From: Acidimicrobiia bacterium
GTDB taxonomy: Bacteria; Actinomycetota; Acidimicrobiia; Acidimicrobiales; Acidimicrobilacustridaceae
DNA: 9,808 nucleotides
Direction of reading: 5' to 3'
Assembly: GCA_016462055.1 (NCBI GenBank)
Contig: JAEMTX010000066.1
Coordinates: 1 to 9,808 of the forward strand
The notes below the pieces were generated by a model. It made no database searches, was not told the DNA's origin, and saw only the letters and a list, made by a program, of their open reading frames with translations. The position numbers were made by a program, and so were the translations under genes. Positions 1 to 6,062 of the stretch are shown in pieces. Each line of letters opens with the position of its first letter. The first letter of the stretch is position 1.

Positions 1-315
1 GGCTTGCACTTTGCTGCATCACGATGCGACCGCTCTGCCGAGATCATGTACTCATGGGCCGAAGCCTCTTCGTATGCCTCGCCGTTCGTCACCAATCCCG
101 ACGAACGCAGCCATGTTGTCGCCACCATTGACTTCGACGATTCGGTTTCGGCCGACGAGGTCAACAAGATGCTCCGAGCAAACGGCATCGTCGATACCGA
201 TAGCTACCGCAAACTTGGTCGCAATCAGATCCGCGTCGCTATGTTCCCGGCCATCGATCCCGAAGACGTCGAAGCGCTTACCAAGTGCGTCGATTACGTC
301 GTCGAGAACATCTGA
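1..315 (+). CDS. serC: Phosphoserine aminotransferase, C-terminal part (5' end outside window)
   Basis: The reading frame is open from the first base of the window and ends in TGA, so only about 104 C-terminal residues are seen. They match the small domain of the class V PLP-dependent phosphoserine aminotransferase (actinobacterial type): the segment ASPFVTNPDERSHVVATIDF, then the GIVDTDSYRKLGRNQIRVAMF segment near residues 60-80 of the visible part, then a closing helix (DPEDVEALTKCVDYVVENI). The enzyme transfers the amino group of glutamate to 3-phosphohydroxypyruvate in cytosolic serine synthesis; relatives also act in pyridoxine synthesis. The catalytic lysine lies upstream and is not visible. 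An ATG at 4 is in frame but internal to the domain, so it is not the start. It converges on the SDR gene, whose stop is only 12 nt away, leaving no room for a long terminator. The family call is fairly sure; the exact subtype rests on a partial sequence. Confidence 0.85.
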   Translation, partial: GLHFAASRCDRSAEIMYSWAEASSYASPFVTNPDERSHVVATIDFDDSVSADEVNKMLRANGIVDTDSYRKLGRNQIRVAMFPAIDPEDVEALTKCVDYVVENI

Positions 316-327
316 CCAACCGTTTGG

Positions 328-1284
328 CTACGGCCGAGGTTTGCGATTCCAATCGAGCGAACCGCCCGGCGCGAGTTCCTCGGGCACCGACTTGCCGAGC
401 GTGTGCGCTTGCCAGGTGACTTCGTCGTTCATCGAAAGCGGGAAGACAACTTCTTCGAGCGACATCAGATCTTCAAATTGTGCTGCCCAAGATTCGGGAG
501 CCTGATTATCGACCAGCACACCGTGGTTCTCGGCCAAAGCAACGCGCGCGGCTCGGCCACCACCCACGGAAAACGATTCGCCCGATACCGGGCAAGATCG
601 ATGACACAGCCACACCACAAAGGAAGCCACCTCTTCTGGTGGATAGTGATCGGCAAAGAGCGACGCCATAGGACCCGGGGGCAACGAACGAGTCAGGCGG
701 GTGTAGGCCGACGGCATGATGTTGTTGGCGACGATGCCATGTCGACGACCTGCAGCGGCAATAGAGCGAGTGAAGCCGTACATCGATGATTTCGTGGCTG
801 AATAAGGAATCGTGGTCGATGCACCGAACATCGCCGGCGAACCAGTCATCACGATTCGACCACCACCCCGTTCAATCAGATGAGGCCAGGCGGCCCCCGT
901 CACGGCGATCGAGGTCTGCAAGGTTGCATCGATTGTTTCGTGCCACTCGTCTGCCGAGTTCGGACCAATGAGCGAGCCAGCGCCAATGCCGGCATTGTTG
1001 ATCACGATGTCAACGCCACCAAATGCTTCGAGAGCAGTCTGAATAATGGCGCCACCTTGGGAAATAGCATTGTGACTGTCAGCGATTGCCTCGATCCCCT
1101 TGGCGTGAAGTTCATCGACCACCGATTGAGCAACCGGAACATTGTCTCCGTGCGGCCGACCAACATCGTTCACGACAACGCGACAACCGCGTTCGCCCAA
1201 CATGTGCGCGTAAGCGCGCCCTAACCCACCACCAGCGCCCGTGATCACGGCAACCTCACCACTGAAGACGATGTCCTCAGCCAC
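328..1284 (-). CDS. SDR-family NAD(P)-dependent oxidoreductase with C-terminal extension
   Basis: This is a classical short-chain dehydrogenase fold of 318 aa from the chosen GTG. Visible motifs are the cofactor loop TGAGGGLGRA (about residues 15-24), an acidic residue after beta-2 in VVNDVG (Asp40, suggesting NAD), NNAG (96-99), catalytic Ser149 and YSATK (Tyr161, Lys165). The VVNDVG segment and following spacing recall the hydroxyacyl-CoA dehydrogenase domain of multifunctional beta-oxidation enzymes, so an acyl-CoA or related hydroxy substrate is possible but unproven. About 70 residues follow the usual SDR end (SGESFSVGGGR); this extension has no motif I recognise. A longer start at 1326 is open, but GTG 1284 has AGGCGGA about 7 nt upstream and gives an 8-nt overlap with the preceding SDR gene, the pattern of a translationally coupled pair. 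Family assignment is sure; substrate is unknown. Confidence 0.85.
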   Translation of the reverse strand: MAEDIVFSGEVAVITGAGGGLGRAYAHMLGERGCRVVVNDVGRPHGDNVPVAQSVVDELHAKGIEAIADSHNAISQGGAIIQTALEAFGGVDIVINNAGIGAGSLIGPNSADEWHETIDATLQTSIAVTGAAWPHLIERGGGRIVMTGSPAMFGASTTIPYSATKSSMYGFTRSIAAAGRRHGIVANNIMPSAYTRLTRSLPPGPMASLFADHYPPEEVASFVVWLCHRSCPVSGESFSVGGGRAARVALAENHGVLVDNQAPESWAAQFEDLMSLEEVVFPLSMNDEVTWQAHTLGKSVPEELAPGGSLDWNRKPRP

Positions 1285-2047
1285 GAGCCATTCCGCCTGC
1301 GACGACAATGTCGTCGCCCGTGACAAACGAAGAAAGATCGCTGGCCAGATACATCACTGGACCAATAATCTCGGCCGTCTCGGCTACTCGCTTCAACGAA
1401 GTCGCGGAAGCAGCACGATCGTAAAAGCCTGGAGCCATACGCTCGGCGCCATCAGTCAGTTCGCTCTTCACTGGACCAGGACAAATCGTGTTCACACGAA
1501 TATTCCACGGTGCGAGTTCTTTCGAAAGGGTGCGTCCCAGATTGATGAGACCTGCCTTCGATGCACCGTAAGCGCCAACGCCCGGACCACCGCTATAGGC
1601 GCCAACCGTCGCGATGTTCACGATCGAACCACCACCGGCGTCGCGCATATGCGGAGCAACGCATGTGGCCATGCGCAATGGCCCCTCGAGGTTTACGGCA
1701 AATACTTTGCGCCACAGATCGATGTTGGTGTCGATCAACGAATCGCTCGTGGGATTGATGCCGGCGTTATTCACAAGAACATCGATGCGACCAAATCGTT
1801 CCATGACCTTGTCGACAAAAACTGGGATGGCATCCCACTCGCCAACGTGACATGCCAGTGGAAATACTTCGGCACCAGTGCGTTCGGTGAGTTCTGCCGC
1901 GACCTGGTCACAAAGGTCCTGTTTGCGACTACTCACCACGACCTTTGCGCCAGCATCAGCAAAACCGTCGACCATGGCCCGGCCCAACCCTTTGGTCGAA
2001 CCAGTAACGATGACGACCTTGCCGCTGAAATCAAATGTTGCTTGCAT
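1277..2047 (-). CDS. SDR-family oxidoreductase, FabG-like, with Thr at the catalytic Ser position
   Basis: A 256-aa classical SDR of typical length. Motifs: TGSTKGLG (15-22), Arg41 after beta-2 (suggesting NADP(H)), NNAG (93-96), Asn119, YGASK (Tyr160, Lys164), and a PGPVKSELTDG loop. The residue 13 before the Tyr, normally the catalytic Ser, is Thr147 (NIATVGAY; codon ACG), a conservative change that keeps the hydroxyl. It probably reduces or oxidises a carbonyl/alcohol in lipid or secondary metabolism; the substrate cannot be named. The frame is open far upstream (to 2449) but that stretch is antisense to metY. ATG 2047 is chosen because the SDR fold begins right there (MQATFDFSGKVVIVTG) and an AGGGGGAG purine run precedes it. 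Its stop overlaps the next SDR start by 8 nt, so the two are likely co-transcribed. A strong hairpin separates it from metY upstream. Confidence 0.88.
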   Translation of the reverse strand: MQATFDFSGKVVIVTGSTKGLGRAMVDGFADAGAKVVVSSRKQDLCDQVAAELTERTGAEVFPLACHVGEWDAIPVFVDKVMERFGRIDVLVNNAGINPTSDSLIDTNIDLWRKVFAVNLEGPLRMATCVAPHMRDAGGGSIVNIATVGAYSGGPGVGAYGASKAGLINLGRTLSKELAPWNIRVNTICPGPVKSELTDGAERMAPGFYDRAASATSLKRVAETAEIIGPVMYLASDLSSFVTGDDIVVAGGMARG

Positions 2048-2089
2048 AACTCCCCCTTGTTTCCCCCGAACGTAGCCGGTCCGAAACGC

Positions 2090-2120
2090 GAAGAGGCCCG
2101 GTCGGTGACCGGGCCTCTTC
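2090..2120 (-). terminator. Perfect 14-bp hairpin after metY, terminator-like
   Basis: The arms GAAGAGGCCCGGTC (2090-2103) and GACCGGGCCTCTTC (2107-2120) are exact reverse complements around a 3-nt loop. On the minus strand the hairpin begins 24 nt after the metY stop and ends 42 nt before the SDR start. It is followed by GCGTTTCGG, so there is no good U-tract; actinobacterial terminators often lack one. The likely job is to end the metY transcript and insulate the SDR pair. Confidence 0.75.
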
Positions 2121-2144
2121 CAACAACTTGGAACAACCAAACGC

Positions 2145-3455
2145 TCACTTCGCAGCAGCGAAGCCCTTGTCGAGGTCGGCGATGATGTCGTCGATTGACT
2201 CGAGGCCGACCGAAAGACGCACGAGACCCGGCTGTACGCCAGCGGTGATCTGCTCGGCTTCGGAGAGCTGTGAATGCGTCGTGGTTGCCGGCTGGATGGC
2301 AAGGCTGCGCACGTCGCCGATGGTGGCAACGTGACAATGCAGTTCAAGCGCCTCGACAAACTTCTGCCCGGCTTCCTTGCCGCCTTTGATGATGAATGCG
2401 GGCACGGAGCCGAAGCCCTTGCCCGCGGTGTACTTCTTCGCGCGCTCATGCCACGGCGAAGAGGTCAGGCTGGCGTGCTGCACTTCTTCGACCTGCGAGT
2501 GCCCGGCGAGATACGCCGCGACCTTTGCGGCGTTCTCGTTGTGACGCTCCATGCGAAGGCTGAGCGTCTCGAGCCCCTGAAGGAACAGGAACGAGTTGAA
2601 AGGTGTAGTGGCTTGGCCAAGATCGCGAAGCAACTGCACGCGAGCCTTGATGATGTAGGAACCAGCACCGAGGGCGGGCCAGTACTGAAGGCCGTGGTAA
2701 CTCGGGTCCGGGTCGGTGAACATCGGGAACTTGTCGTTCGCCGAGAAATCAAACGAACCGCCATCGACGACGAGTCCGCCGATTGAGGTGCCATGGCCAC
2801 CGATGAACTTGGTCGCCGAGTGCACGACGATGTCTGCGCCCCACTCAAACGGACGAATAAGCCATGGCGACGCGACGGTGTTGTCAACGATGAGCGGAAT
2901 GCCGGCCTCGTGCGCAACTTTCGAAATACCTTCAATGTCAAGCACGTCGTTACGCGGGTTACCAATGGTCTCGCCATAAAACGCCTTGGTGTTCGGACGG
3001 ATCGCACTGCGCCATTCGTCGAGATTGTCGGGATCTTCGACGAACGTTGCATCGATGCCGAACTTCGGAAGCGTGTAGTGCAGAAGGTTGTAGGTGCCGC
3101 CGTACAGCGCTGCGGACGCAACGATGTGGCTTCCCGCTTCGGCGAGGTTCTGAATAGCAAGCGCTTCGGCAGCCTGACCTGATGCAACCGCAAGTGCACC
3201 GGGAAGACCAACTGCAGTTGCCGTTGCCCCTTCGAGCGATGCGATACGAGCTTCAAAGACACCCTGCGTCGGGTTCATGATGCGGGTGTAGATATTGCCG
3301 ATCTCGGCCAGCGCGAACAGATTCGCAGCGTGGGTCGTGTCTCGGAACTGATACGAGGTCGTTTGGTAGATCGGAACCGCGCGCGCACCGGTGGTGGGGT
3401 CGGGTTCCTGGCCTGCGTGGATCTGACGGGTATCGAAACCCCAGTTGTCACTCAT
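2145..3455 (-). CDS. metY: O-acetylhomoserine sulfhydrylase (O-acetylhomoserine aminocarboxypropyltransferase)
   Basis: A 436-aa PLP enzyme of the Cys/Met metabolism (gamma) family, in the long form typical of MetY rather than MetB/MetZ (about 380-400 aa). Visible are the N-terminal FDTRQIHAGQEPD, Tyr56/Arg58 of YTRIMNPT, which contact PLP from the partner subunit, SGQAAEALA (about 91-98), Asp191 in VDNT, and the Schiff-base Lys216 in HSATKFIGGHG. After it comes the MetY insert around SYHGLQYWPALG. It makes homocysteine from O-acetylhomoserine and sulfide in the cytosol. Two starts are possible: GTG 3461 and ATG 3455. The ATG is chosen because AGGAG sits 5 nt upstream, while it would overlap the GTG. 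A sigma70-like promoter is visible about 50 nt upstream and a hairpin terminator downstream, so it is probably monocistronic. There is no metX neighbour in the window, and no SAM riboswitch could be seen in the short leader. Confidence 0.93.
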   Translation of the reverse strand: MSDNWGFDTRQIHAGQEPDPTTGARAVPIYQTTSYQFRDTTHAANLFALAEIGNIYTRIMNPTQGVFEARIASLEGATATAVGLPGALAVASGQAAEALAIQNLAEAGSHIVASAALYGGTYNLLHYTLPKFGIDATFVEDPDNLDEWRSAIRPNTKAFYGETIGNPRNDVLDIEGISKVAHEAGIPLIVDNTVASPWLIRPFEWGADIVVHSATKFIGGHGTSIGGLVVDGGSFDFSANDKFPMFTDPDPSYHGLQYWPALGAGSYIIKARVQLLRDLGQATTPFNSFLFLQGLETLSLRMERHNENAAKVAAYLAGHSQVEEVQHASLTSSPWHERAKKYTAGKGFGSVPAFIIKGGKEAGQKFVEALELHCHVATIGDVRSLAIQPATTTHSQLSEAEQITAGVQPGLVRLSVGLESIDDIIADLDKGFAAAK

Positions 3456-3474
3456 GGTCACTCCTCATCGATCA

Positions 3475-3490
3475 ACCGGCTCGGGCCGGT
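3475..3490 (-). other. Short hairpin in the metY 5' leader
   Basis: ACCGGC (3475-3480) and GCCGGT (3485-3490) form a 6-bp GC-rich stem with a 4-nt loop. It lies in the predicted untranslated leader, about 20 nt upstream of the metY ATG. It is too small to be a SAM riboswitch. It may only affect message stability. Confidence 0.35.
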
Positions 3491-3504
3491 CGGACAGGAG
3501 CGAG

Positions 3505-3533
3505 ACTCTAGGGGCCTAATCCCGACCAATCAA
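3505..3533 (-). promoter_or_regulatory. Probable metY promoter (sigma70-like)
   Basis: Read on the minus strand there is TTGATT (3533-3528), a 17-bp spacer, then TAGAGT (3510-3505). Both hexamers resemble the vegetative consensus and the spacing is optimal. It predicts a start near 3498 and a leader of about 42 nt before the metY ATG. This is a pattern match only. Confidence 0.45.
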
Positions 3534-3590
3534 CTCAACAATTAGAACTAGGCACAGGTCGCAGGCGGAAAGATGGCCGGTCAACCACTA

Positions 3591-3618
3591 TCGCACAATG
3601 TCGCACATGTGCTACAAC
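3591..3618 (+). promoter_or_regulatory. Putative antitoxin promoter and autoregulatory operator
   Basis: TCGCACA occurs twice with a 10-nt period (3591-3597 and 3601-3607). The second copy merges into the perfect 10-bp palindrome GCACATGTGC (3603-3612). Directly after it, TACAAC (3613-3618) is a reasonable -10 element ending 6 nt before ATG 3625, which would give a nearly leaderless transcript; no convincing -35 is visible. Phd/YefM-type antitoxins are known to bind short palindromes over their own promoter, so this is the expected site for autorepression. The assignment is inferred from position and symmetry. Confidence 0.45.
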
Positions 3619-3624
3619 ATCGGG

Positions 3625-3888
3625 ATGGCCCTCACCTCTGACCCGCCCACAGTTGGCGCCCGTGAACTTCGCAACGAAACCCGGTCGGTCCTTGATCGCG
3701 TCCTCGAAGGCGACACCGTCATTGTCACCCTCGACGGACGTCCTGTCGCCCGCATCGAACCCATCAGCACGAAACCACGTTGGGTCAACACCGAGAAGTT
3801 CCTCAAGAACCTTCCCCTCGCTGATCGGGGCCTTCTCGACGATCTCCGCGAGTTCGATGAACTCATCGACAATGACGAGTTCGACTGA
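3625..3888 (+). CDS. Type II antitoxin, Phd/YefM family
   Basis: An 87-aa protein with the Phd/YefM N-terminal DNA-binding/dimerisation domain. VGARELRNETRSVLDRVLEG (10-29) is the typical opening helix-helix, followed by the beta strands TVIVTLDGRPVARIEPI (31-47). The acidic tail (LLDDLREFDELIDNDEFD) is the sort of flexible segment that wraps the toxin. An upstream in-frame ATG at 3598 is possible, but it would place the palindrome and the likely -10 inside the gene, so ATG 3625 is preferred; no clear Shine-Dalgarno is seen for either. The gene ends 1 nt before the start of the PIN toxin, the usual antitoxin-first coupled order. It is expected to neutralise the toxin and repress the pair. It lies on the plus strand amid minus-strand genes, suggesting separate acquisition. 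Confidence 0.88.
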   Translation: MALTSDPPTVGARELRNETRSVLDRVLEGDTVIVTLDGRPVARIEPISTKPRWVNTEKFLKNLPLADRGLLDDLREFDELIDNDEFD

Positions 3889-3889
3889 C

Positions 3890-4282
3890 ATGTCCGAAGC
3901 TCAAGGACTCCTCGACACGTCGTATTTCGTGGCGCGCGAATCTGGCCGGCCTCACAGCAGTGATCGAGTCCCCACCGATTGCGCCGTAAGCATTGTGACG
4001 ATTGCCGAACTGAGACTCGGTGTGCTCACCTCTCGTAGCGCATCTGCGCGCTCACTCCGCCTCTCTACGTTTCTCTACGCGTCAGATCTGGATCCACTGC
4101 CAGTCGATGGTGAAGTCGCTGAAGCGTGGGCCCAATTACGAATCACCCTTCGGGATACGAAGACGAAGATGAGCGTGAACGATTCCTGGATCGCTGCAAC
4201 CGCGATGGCCCATGCCATTCCCGTCATCACCCAAAACGGTGGCTTCGTTGAAGGGCTCGGCTTCGACATCGTCCGGATCTGA
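3890..4282 (+). CDS. vapC: PIN-domain ribonuclease toxin, VapC family
   Basis: A 130-aa PIN domain of normal VapC length. Conserved acids are Asp9 in LLDTSYF, Glu40 in TIAELRLG, and Asp98 in SVNDSWIAATA; Thr114 in VITQ also fits. The usual last acidic position after ITQ, commonly Asp, is Asn116 here (ITQNGGF), and no Asp occurs in the next nine residues. Family members are Mg-dependent endoribonucleases that cut tRNA or rRNA and slow growth when freed from the antitoxin. The start ATG 3890 is 1 nt after the antitoxin TGA (TGACATG), so translation is coupled; only a weak GACGAG precedes it. An open frame extends upstream to 3653, but that part overlaps the antitoxin and is not PIN-like. Function as a toxin is inferred from family and context. 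Whether it is fully active is open given the Asn. Confidence 0.88.
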   Translation: MSEAQGLLDTSYFVARESGRPHSSDRVPTDCAVSIVTIAELRLGVLTSRSASARSLRLSTFLYASDLDPLPVDGEVAEAWAQLRITLRDTKTKMSVNDSWIAATAMAHAIPVITQNGGFVEGLGFDIVRI

Positions 4283-4314
4283 CGTCGTCGCAACATTGCC
4301 CTCCAGACGCGACG

Positions 4315-4334
4315 GAGGGGCCCGAAGGCCCCTC
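4315..4334 (-). terminator. 8-bp hairpin with UUCG loop (minus strand) between vapC and ilvC
   Basis: GAGGGGCC (4315-4322) and GGCCCCTC (4327-4334) pair perfectly. On the minus strand the loop reads TTCG closed by C-G, the very stable C(UUCG)G tetraloop; on the plus strand it is CGAA. It lies 33 nt after the vapC stop and about 100 nt after the ilvC stop, and could end either transcript. The loop favours the minus-strand (ilv) message. No T-tract follows on either strand. Confidence 0.55.
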
Positions 4335-4357
4335 GCGCACTCCACCCGCTGTCTTCA

Positions 4358-4372
4358 GCACCGCTCGGGTGC
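4358..4372. other. Small hairpin between vapC and ilvC
   Basis: GCACC (4358-4362) and GGTGC (4368-4372) form a 5-bp stem with a 5-nt loop, between the two stronger hairpins of the convergent vapC/ilvC gap. It is weak alone. Together with its neighbours it makes 4315-4430 a structured tail shared by converging transcripts. Confidence 0.3.
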
Positions 4373-4414
4373 CTCACAACAAACCGTCGCCGCCGACCAA
4401 AGCCGGCGAGTTCC

Positions 4415-4430
4415 TTCACCCGAAGGTGAA
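4415..4430 (-). terminator. UUCG-capped hairpin directly after the ilvC stop
   Basis: TTCACC (4415-4420) and GGTGAA (4425-4430) pair exactly; read on the minus strand the loop is TTCG closed by C-G. The stem begins at the base after the ilvC TGA (4433-4431). A stable cap at the 3' end of the ilvBNC message fits termination or protection from 3' exonucleases. There is no U-tract. Confidence 0.5.
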
Positions 4431-5465
4431 TCAGCCCTGAGCGCCGCCTGAAGTTTCGGCCACGCTCTTTCGACCAGCGGAGATCCACGGCATCATGGCG
4501 CGCAGTTCCTTGCCGGTCTTTTCGATCGGGTGTTCAGCGCCCGCTGCACGCAGGGCGTTGAAGTTCTTGCGACCAGACTCTGATTCAGCGATCCATTCAT
4601 CGGCGAACTGACCAGAAACGATTTCTTCGAGGATCTTCTTCATCTCGGCCTTGGTCGACGGCGTAATAACGCGAGGGCCACGGGTGACGTCGCCGTACTC
4701 GGCAGTGTCAGAGATTGAGTAGCGCATCCCGCTGATGCCCTCTTCGTACATAAGGTCAACGATGAGCTTCACCTCGTGCAGGCACTCGAAGTACGCCATC
4801 TCGGGCTGGTAACCAGCCTCGGTGAGAGTTTCGAATCCGGCCTGAACAAGTGCAGTCACGCCACCACAAAGAACAGCCTGTTCGCCGAACAGATCGGTTT
4901 CGGTTTCTTCGGTGAAGGTGGTTTCGATGACACCAGCGCGGGTGCCACCGATTGCATCGGCGTAGGCAAGCGCAACGTTGCGTGCGTTGCCAGTTGCATC
5001 TTGCTCCACGGCGATGAGGCACGGAACGCCGCCACCCTCGGTGTAGGTACGACGAACGAGATGACCCGGACCCTTCGGCGCGGCCATCACAACATCGACG
5101 CCAGCGGGCGGAACGATGCGATTAAAACGAATGTTGAAACCGTGAGCGAAGAACAGTGCGTCGCCTGCAGAAAGGTTCGGCGAAATATCGGCGTCGTACA
5201 CCGACTTCTGTTCGGTGTCGGGAAGAAGGATCATGACCACGTCAGCCCACTTGGTGGCATCAGCAACAGTCATAACAGTCAGACCTTCGGATTCAGCTTT
5301 GGCCTTCGACGATGAACCATCGCGTAGACCAACAACGACGTTCACGCCGGAGTCTTTGAGGTTGAGCGCATGGGCATGGCCCTGCGAGCCGTAGCCAATA
5401 ACAGCGACCTTGCGGTCGGCGATAAATGAACGGTCGGCGTCGGCTTCGTAATAGACGGTGGCCAC
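4431..5465 (-). CDS. ilvC: Ketol-acid reductoisomerase, class I
   Basis: A 344-aa class I enzyme of normal length. It converts 2-acetolactate (or 2-aceto-2-hydroxybutyrate) to the dihydroxy acid with Mg2+ and NADPH, the second step of Val/Leu/Ile synthesis. Visible are the Rossmann loop GYGSQGHAHA (24-33), Arg48 and Ser51/Ser53 in GLRDGSSS (phosphate contacts suggesting NADPH), His108 in FAHGFNI, PKGPGH (130-135), metal ligands Asp191 and Glu195 in DLFGEQ, Glu227 and Glu231 in ECLHEVKLIVD, and Ser252. The GTG at 5465 is chosen because AGGAG lies 5 nt upstream and MATVYYEADAD is the usual class I beginning. It is last in the ilvB-ilvN-ilvC order, 105 nt after ilvN, with a hairpin in the gap. 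It is likely co-transcribed and under the ilvB leader, perhaps with extra independent expression. Confidence 0.96.
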   Translation of the reverse strand: MATVYYEADADRSFIADRKVAVIGYGSQGHAHALNLKDSGVNVVVGLRDGSSSKAKAESEGLTVMTVADATKWADVVMILLPDTEQKSVYDADISPNLSAGDALFFAHGFNIRFNRIVPPAGVDVVMAAPKGPGHLVRRTYTEGGGVPCLIAVEQDATGNARNVALAYADAIGGTRAGVIETTFTEETETDLFGEQAVLCGGVTALVQAGFETLTEAGYQPEMAYFECLHEVKLIVDLMYEEGISGMRYSISDTAEYGDVTRGPRVITPSTKAEMKKILEEIVSGQFADEWIAESESGRKNFNALRAAGAEHPIEKTGKELRAMMPWISAGRKSVAETSGGAQG

Positions 5466-5529
5466 GGGAACTCCTGTAGTGGGATCGGATCGCCTGAAGG
5501 GCGGGTTGGAGAGATTACGACGAATGGGG

Positions 5530-5557
5530 CCCGGAACGAAAAGGAGGCGTTCCCGGG
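5530..5557 (-). other. Bulged hairpin in the ilvN-ilvC gap
   Basis: CCCGGAACG (5530-5538) pairs with CGTTCCCGGG (5548-5557) as 6 bp, one bulged C, then 3 bp, around a 9-nt loop. It occupies the only sizeable gap within the ilv operon, 13 nt past the ilvN stop. No U-tract follows, so it may be a processing or stability element, or a partial terminator that lowers or separates ilvC expression. Confidence 0.4.
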
Positions 5558-5570
5558 GTCAGATCAGGGA

Positions 5571-6062
5571 TTACGGCGTGATGCGAGGCAAGGCGATACG
5601 GCCGGTGCGTTGGTAGGCCACGACAGCGGTCCCCATCTGAGAGGTGAAGGCATCGAGCGCCTCGGGGGTTCCGCCCAGCGACACAGTGATGCGATCTCCG
5701 GACTCATCGAGAACGGCGCCGCTGTATTCCTCAGTCAGGGAAAGCAGTTCGGGCTTCGACTCTGCCGAAACCGTGACCGTGACGATCATGAGTTCGCGTT
5801 CGACCGCATCGATGGGAGCAAGTTCGTCGATCTGCAACACATTGATGAGCTTGTCGAGCTGCTTGGTGATTTGCTCAAGCGGTGCTGATTCAACATCGAC
5901 CACGATCGTGATGCGACTACGCGTGGCGTCATCAGTGGGTGCAACTGCCAAAGAGAAAATATTGAAACCGCGACGGGCAAACAAACCCGATACGCGGGCA
6001 AGAACACCCGGCTTGTTTTCGACAAGGACGGAAAGAATGTGATGACGCATCGCGGGGCTCAT
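5571..6062 (-). CDS. ilvN: Acetolactate synthase small (regulatory) subunit
   Basis: A 163-aa protein of standard length. The N-terminal ACT domain (about 6-80) carries HHILSVLVENKPGVLARVSG and FARRGFNIFSLAVAPTDD, the effector-binding signature of acetohydroxyacid synthase small subunits. The C-terminal half (RELMIVTVTV onward to YQRTGRIALPRI) is the second regulatory domain that contacts the large subunit. It activates IlvB and confers valine feedback inhibition. ATG 6062 overlaps the ilvB stop in an ATGA junction, so the two are translationally coupled and made in matched amounts. A second in-frame ATG at 6050 is possible, but the ATGA overlap supports the first. Confidence 0.96.
   Translation of the reverse strand: MSPAMRHHILSVLVENKPGVLARVSGLFARRGFNIFSLAVAPTDDATRSRITIVVDVESAPLEQITKQLDKLINVLQIDELAPIDAVERELMIVTVTVSAESKPELLSLTEEYSGAVLDESGDRITVSLGGTPEALDAFTSQMGTAVVAYQRTGRIALPRITP

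Noticed and set aside
2048..2449. N-terminal extension of the FabG-like SDR frame up to 2449
   Set aside because: This part is antisense to metY and crosses the terminator hairpin; it is arginine- and serine-rich and lies before a complete SDR N-terminus.
3456..3504. SAM riboswitch before metY
   Set aside because: The predicted leader is only about 42 nt with one 6-bp hairpin, far too short for known SAM riboswitch classes.
3535..3891. Minus-strand 118-aa ORF opposite the antitoxin
   Set aside because: It is the complement of the antitoxin gene, has no recognisable domain, and overlaps the metY promoter region.
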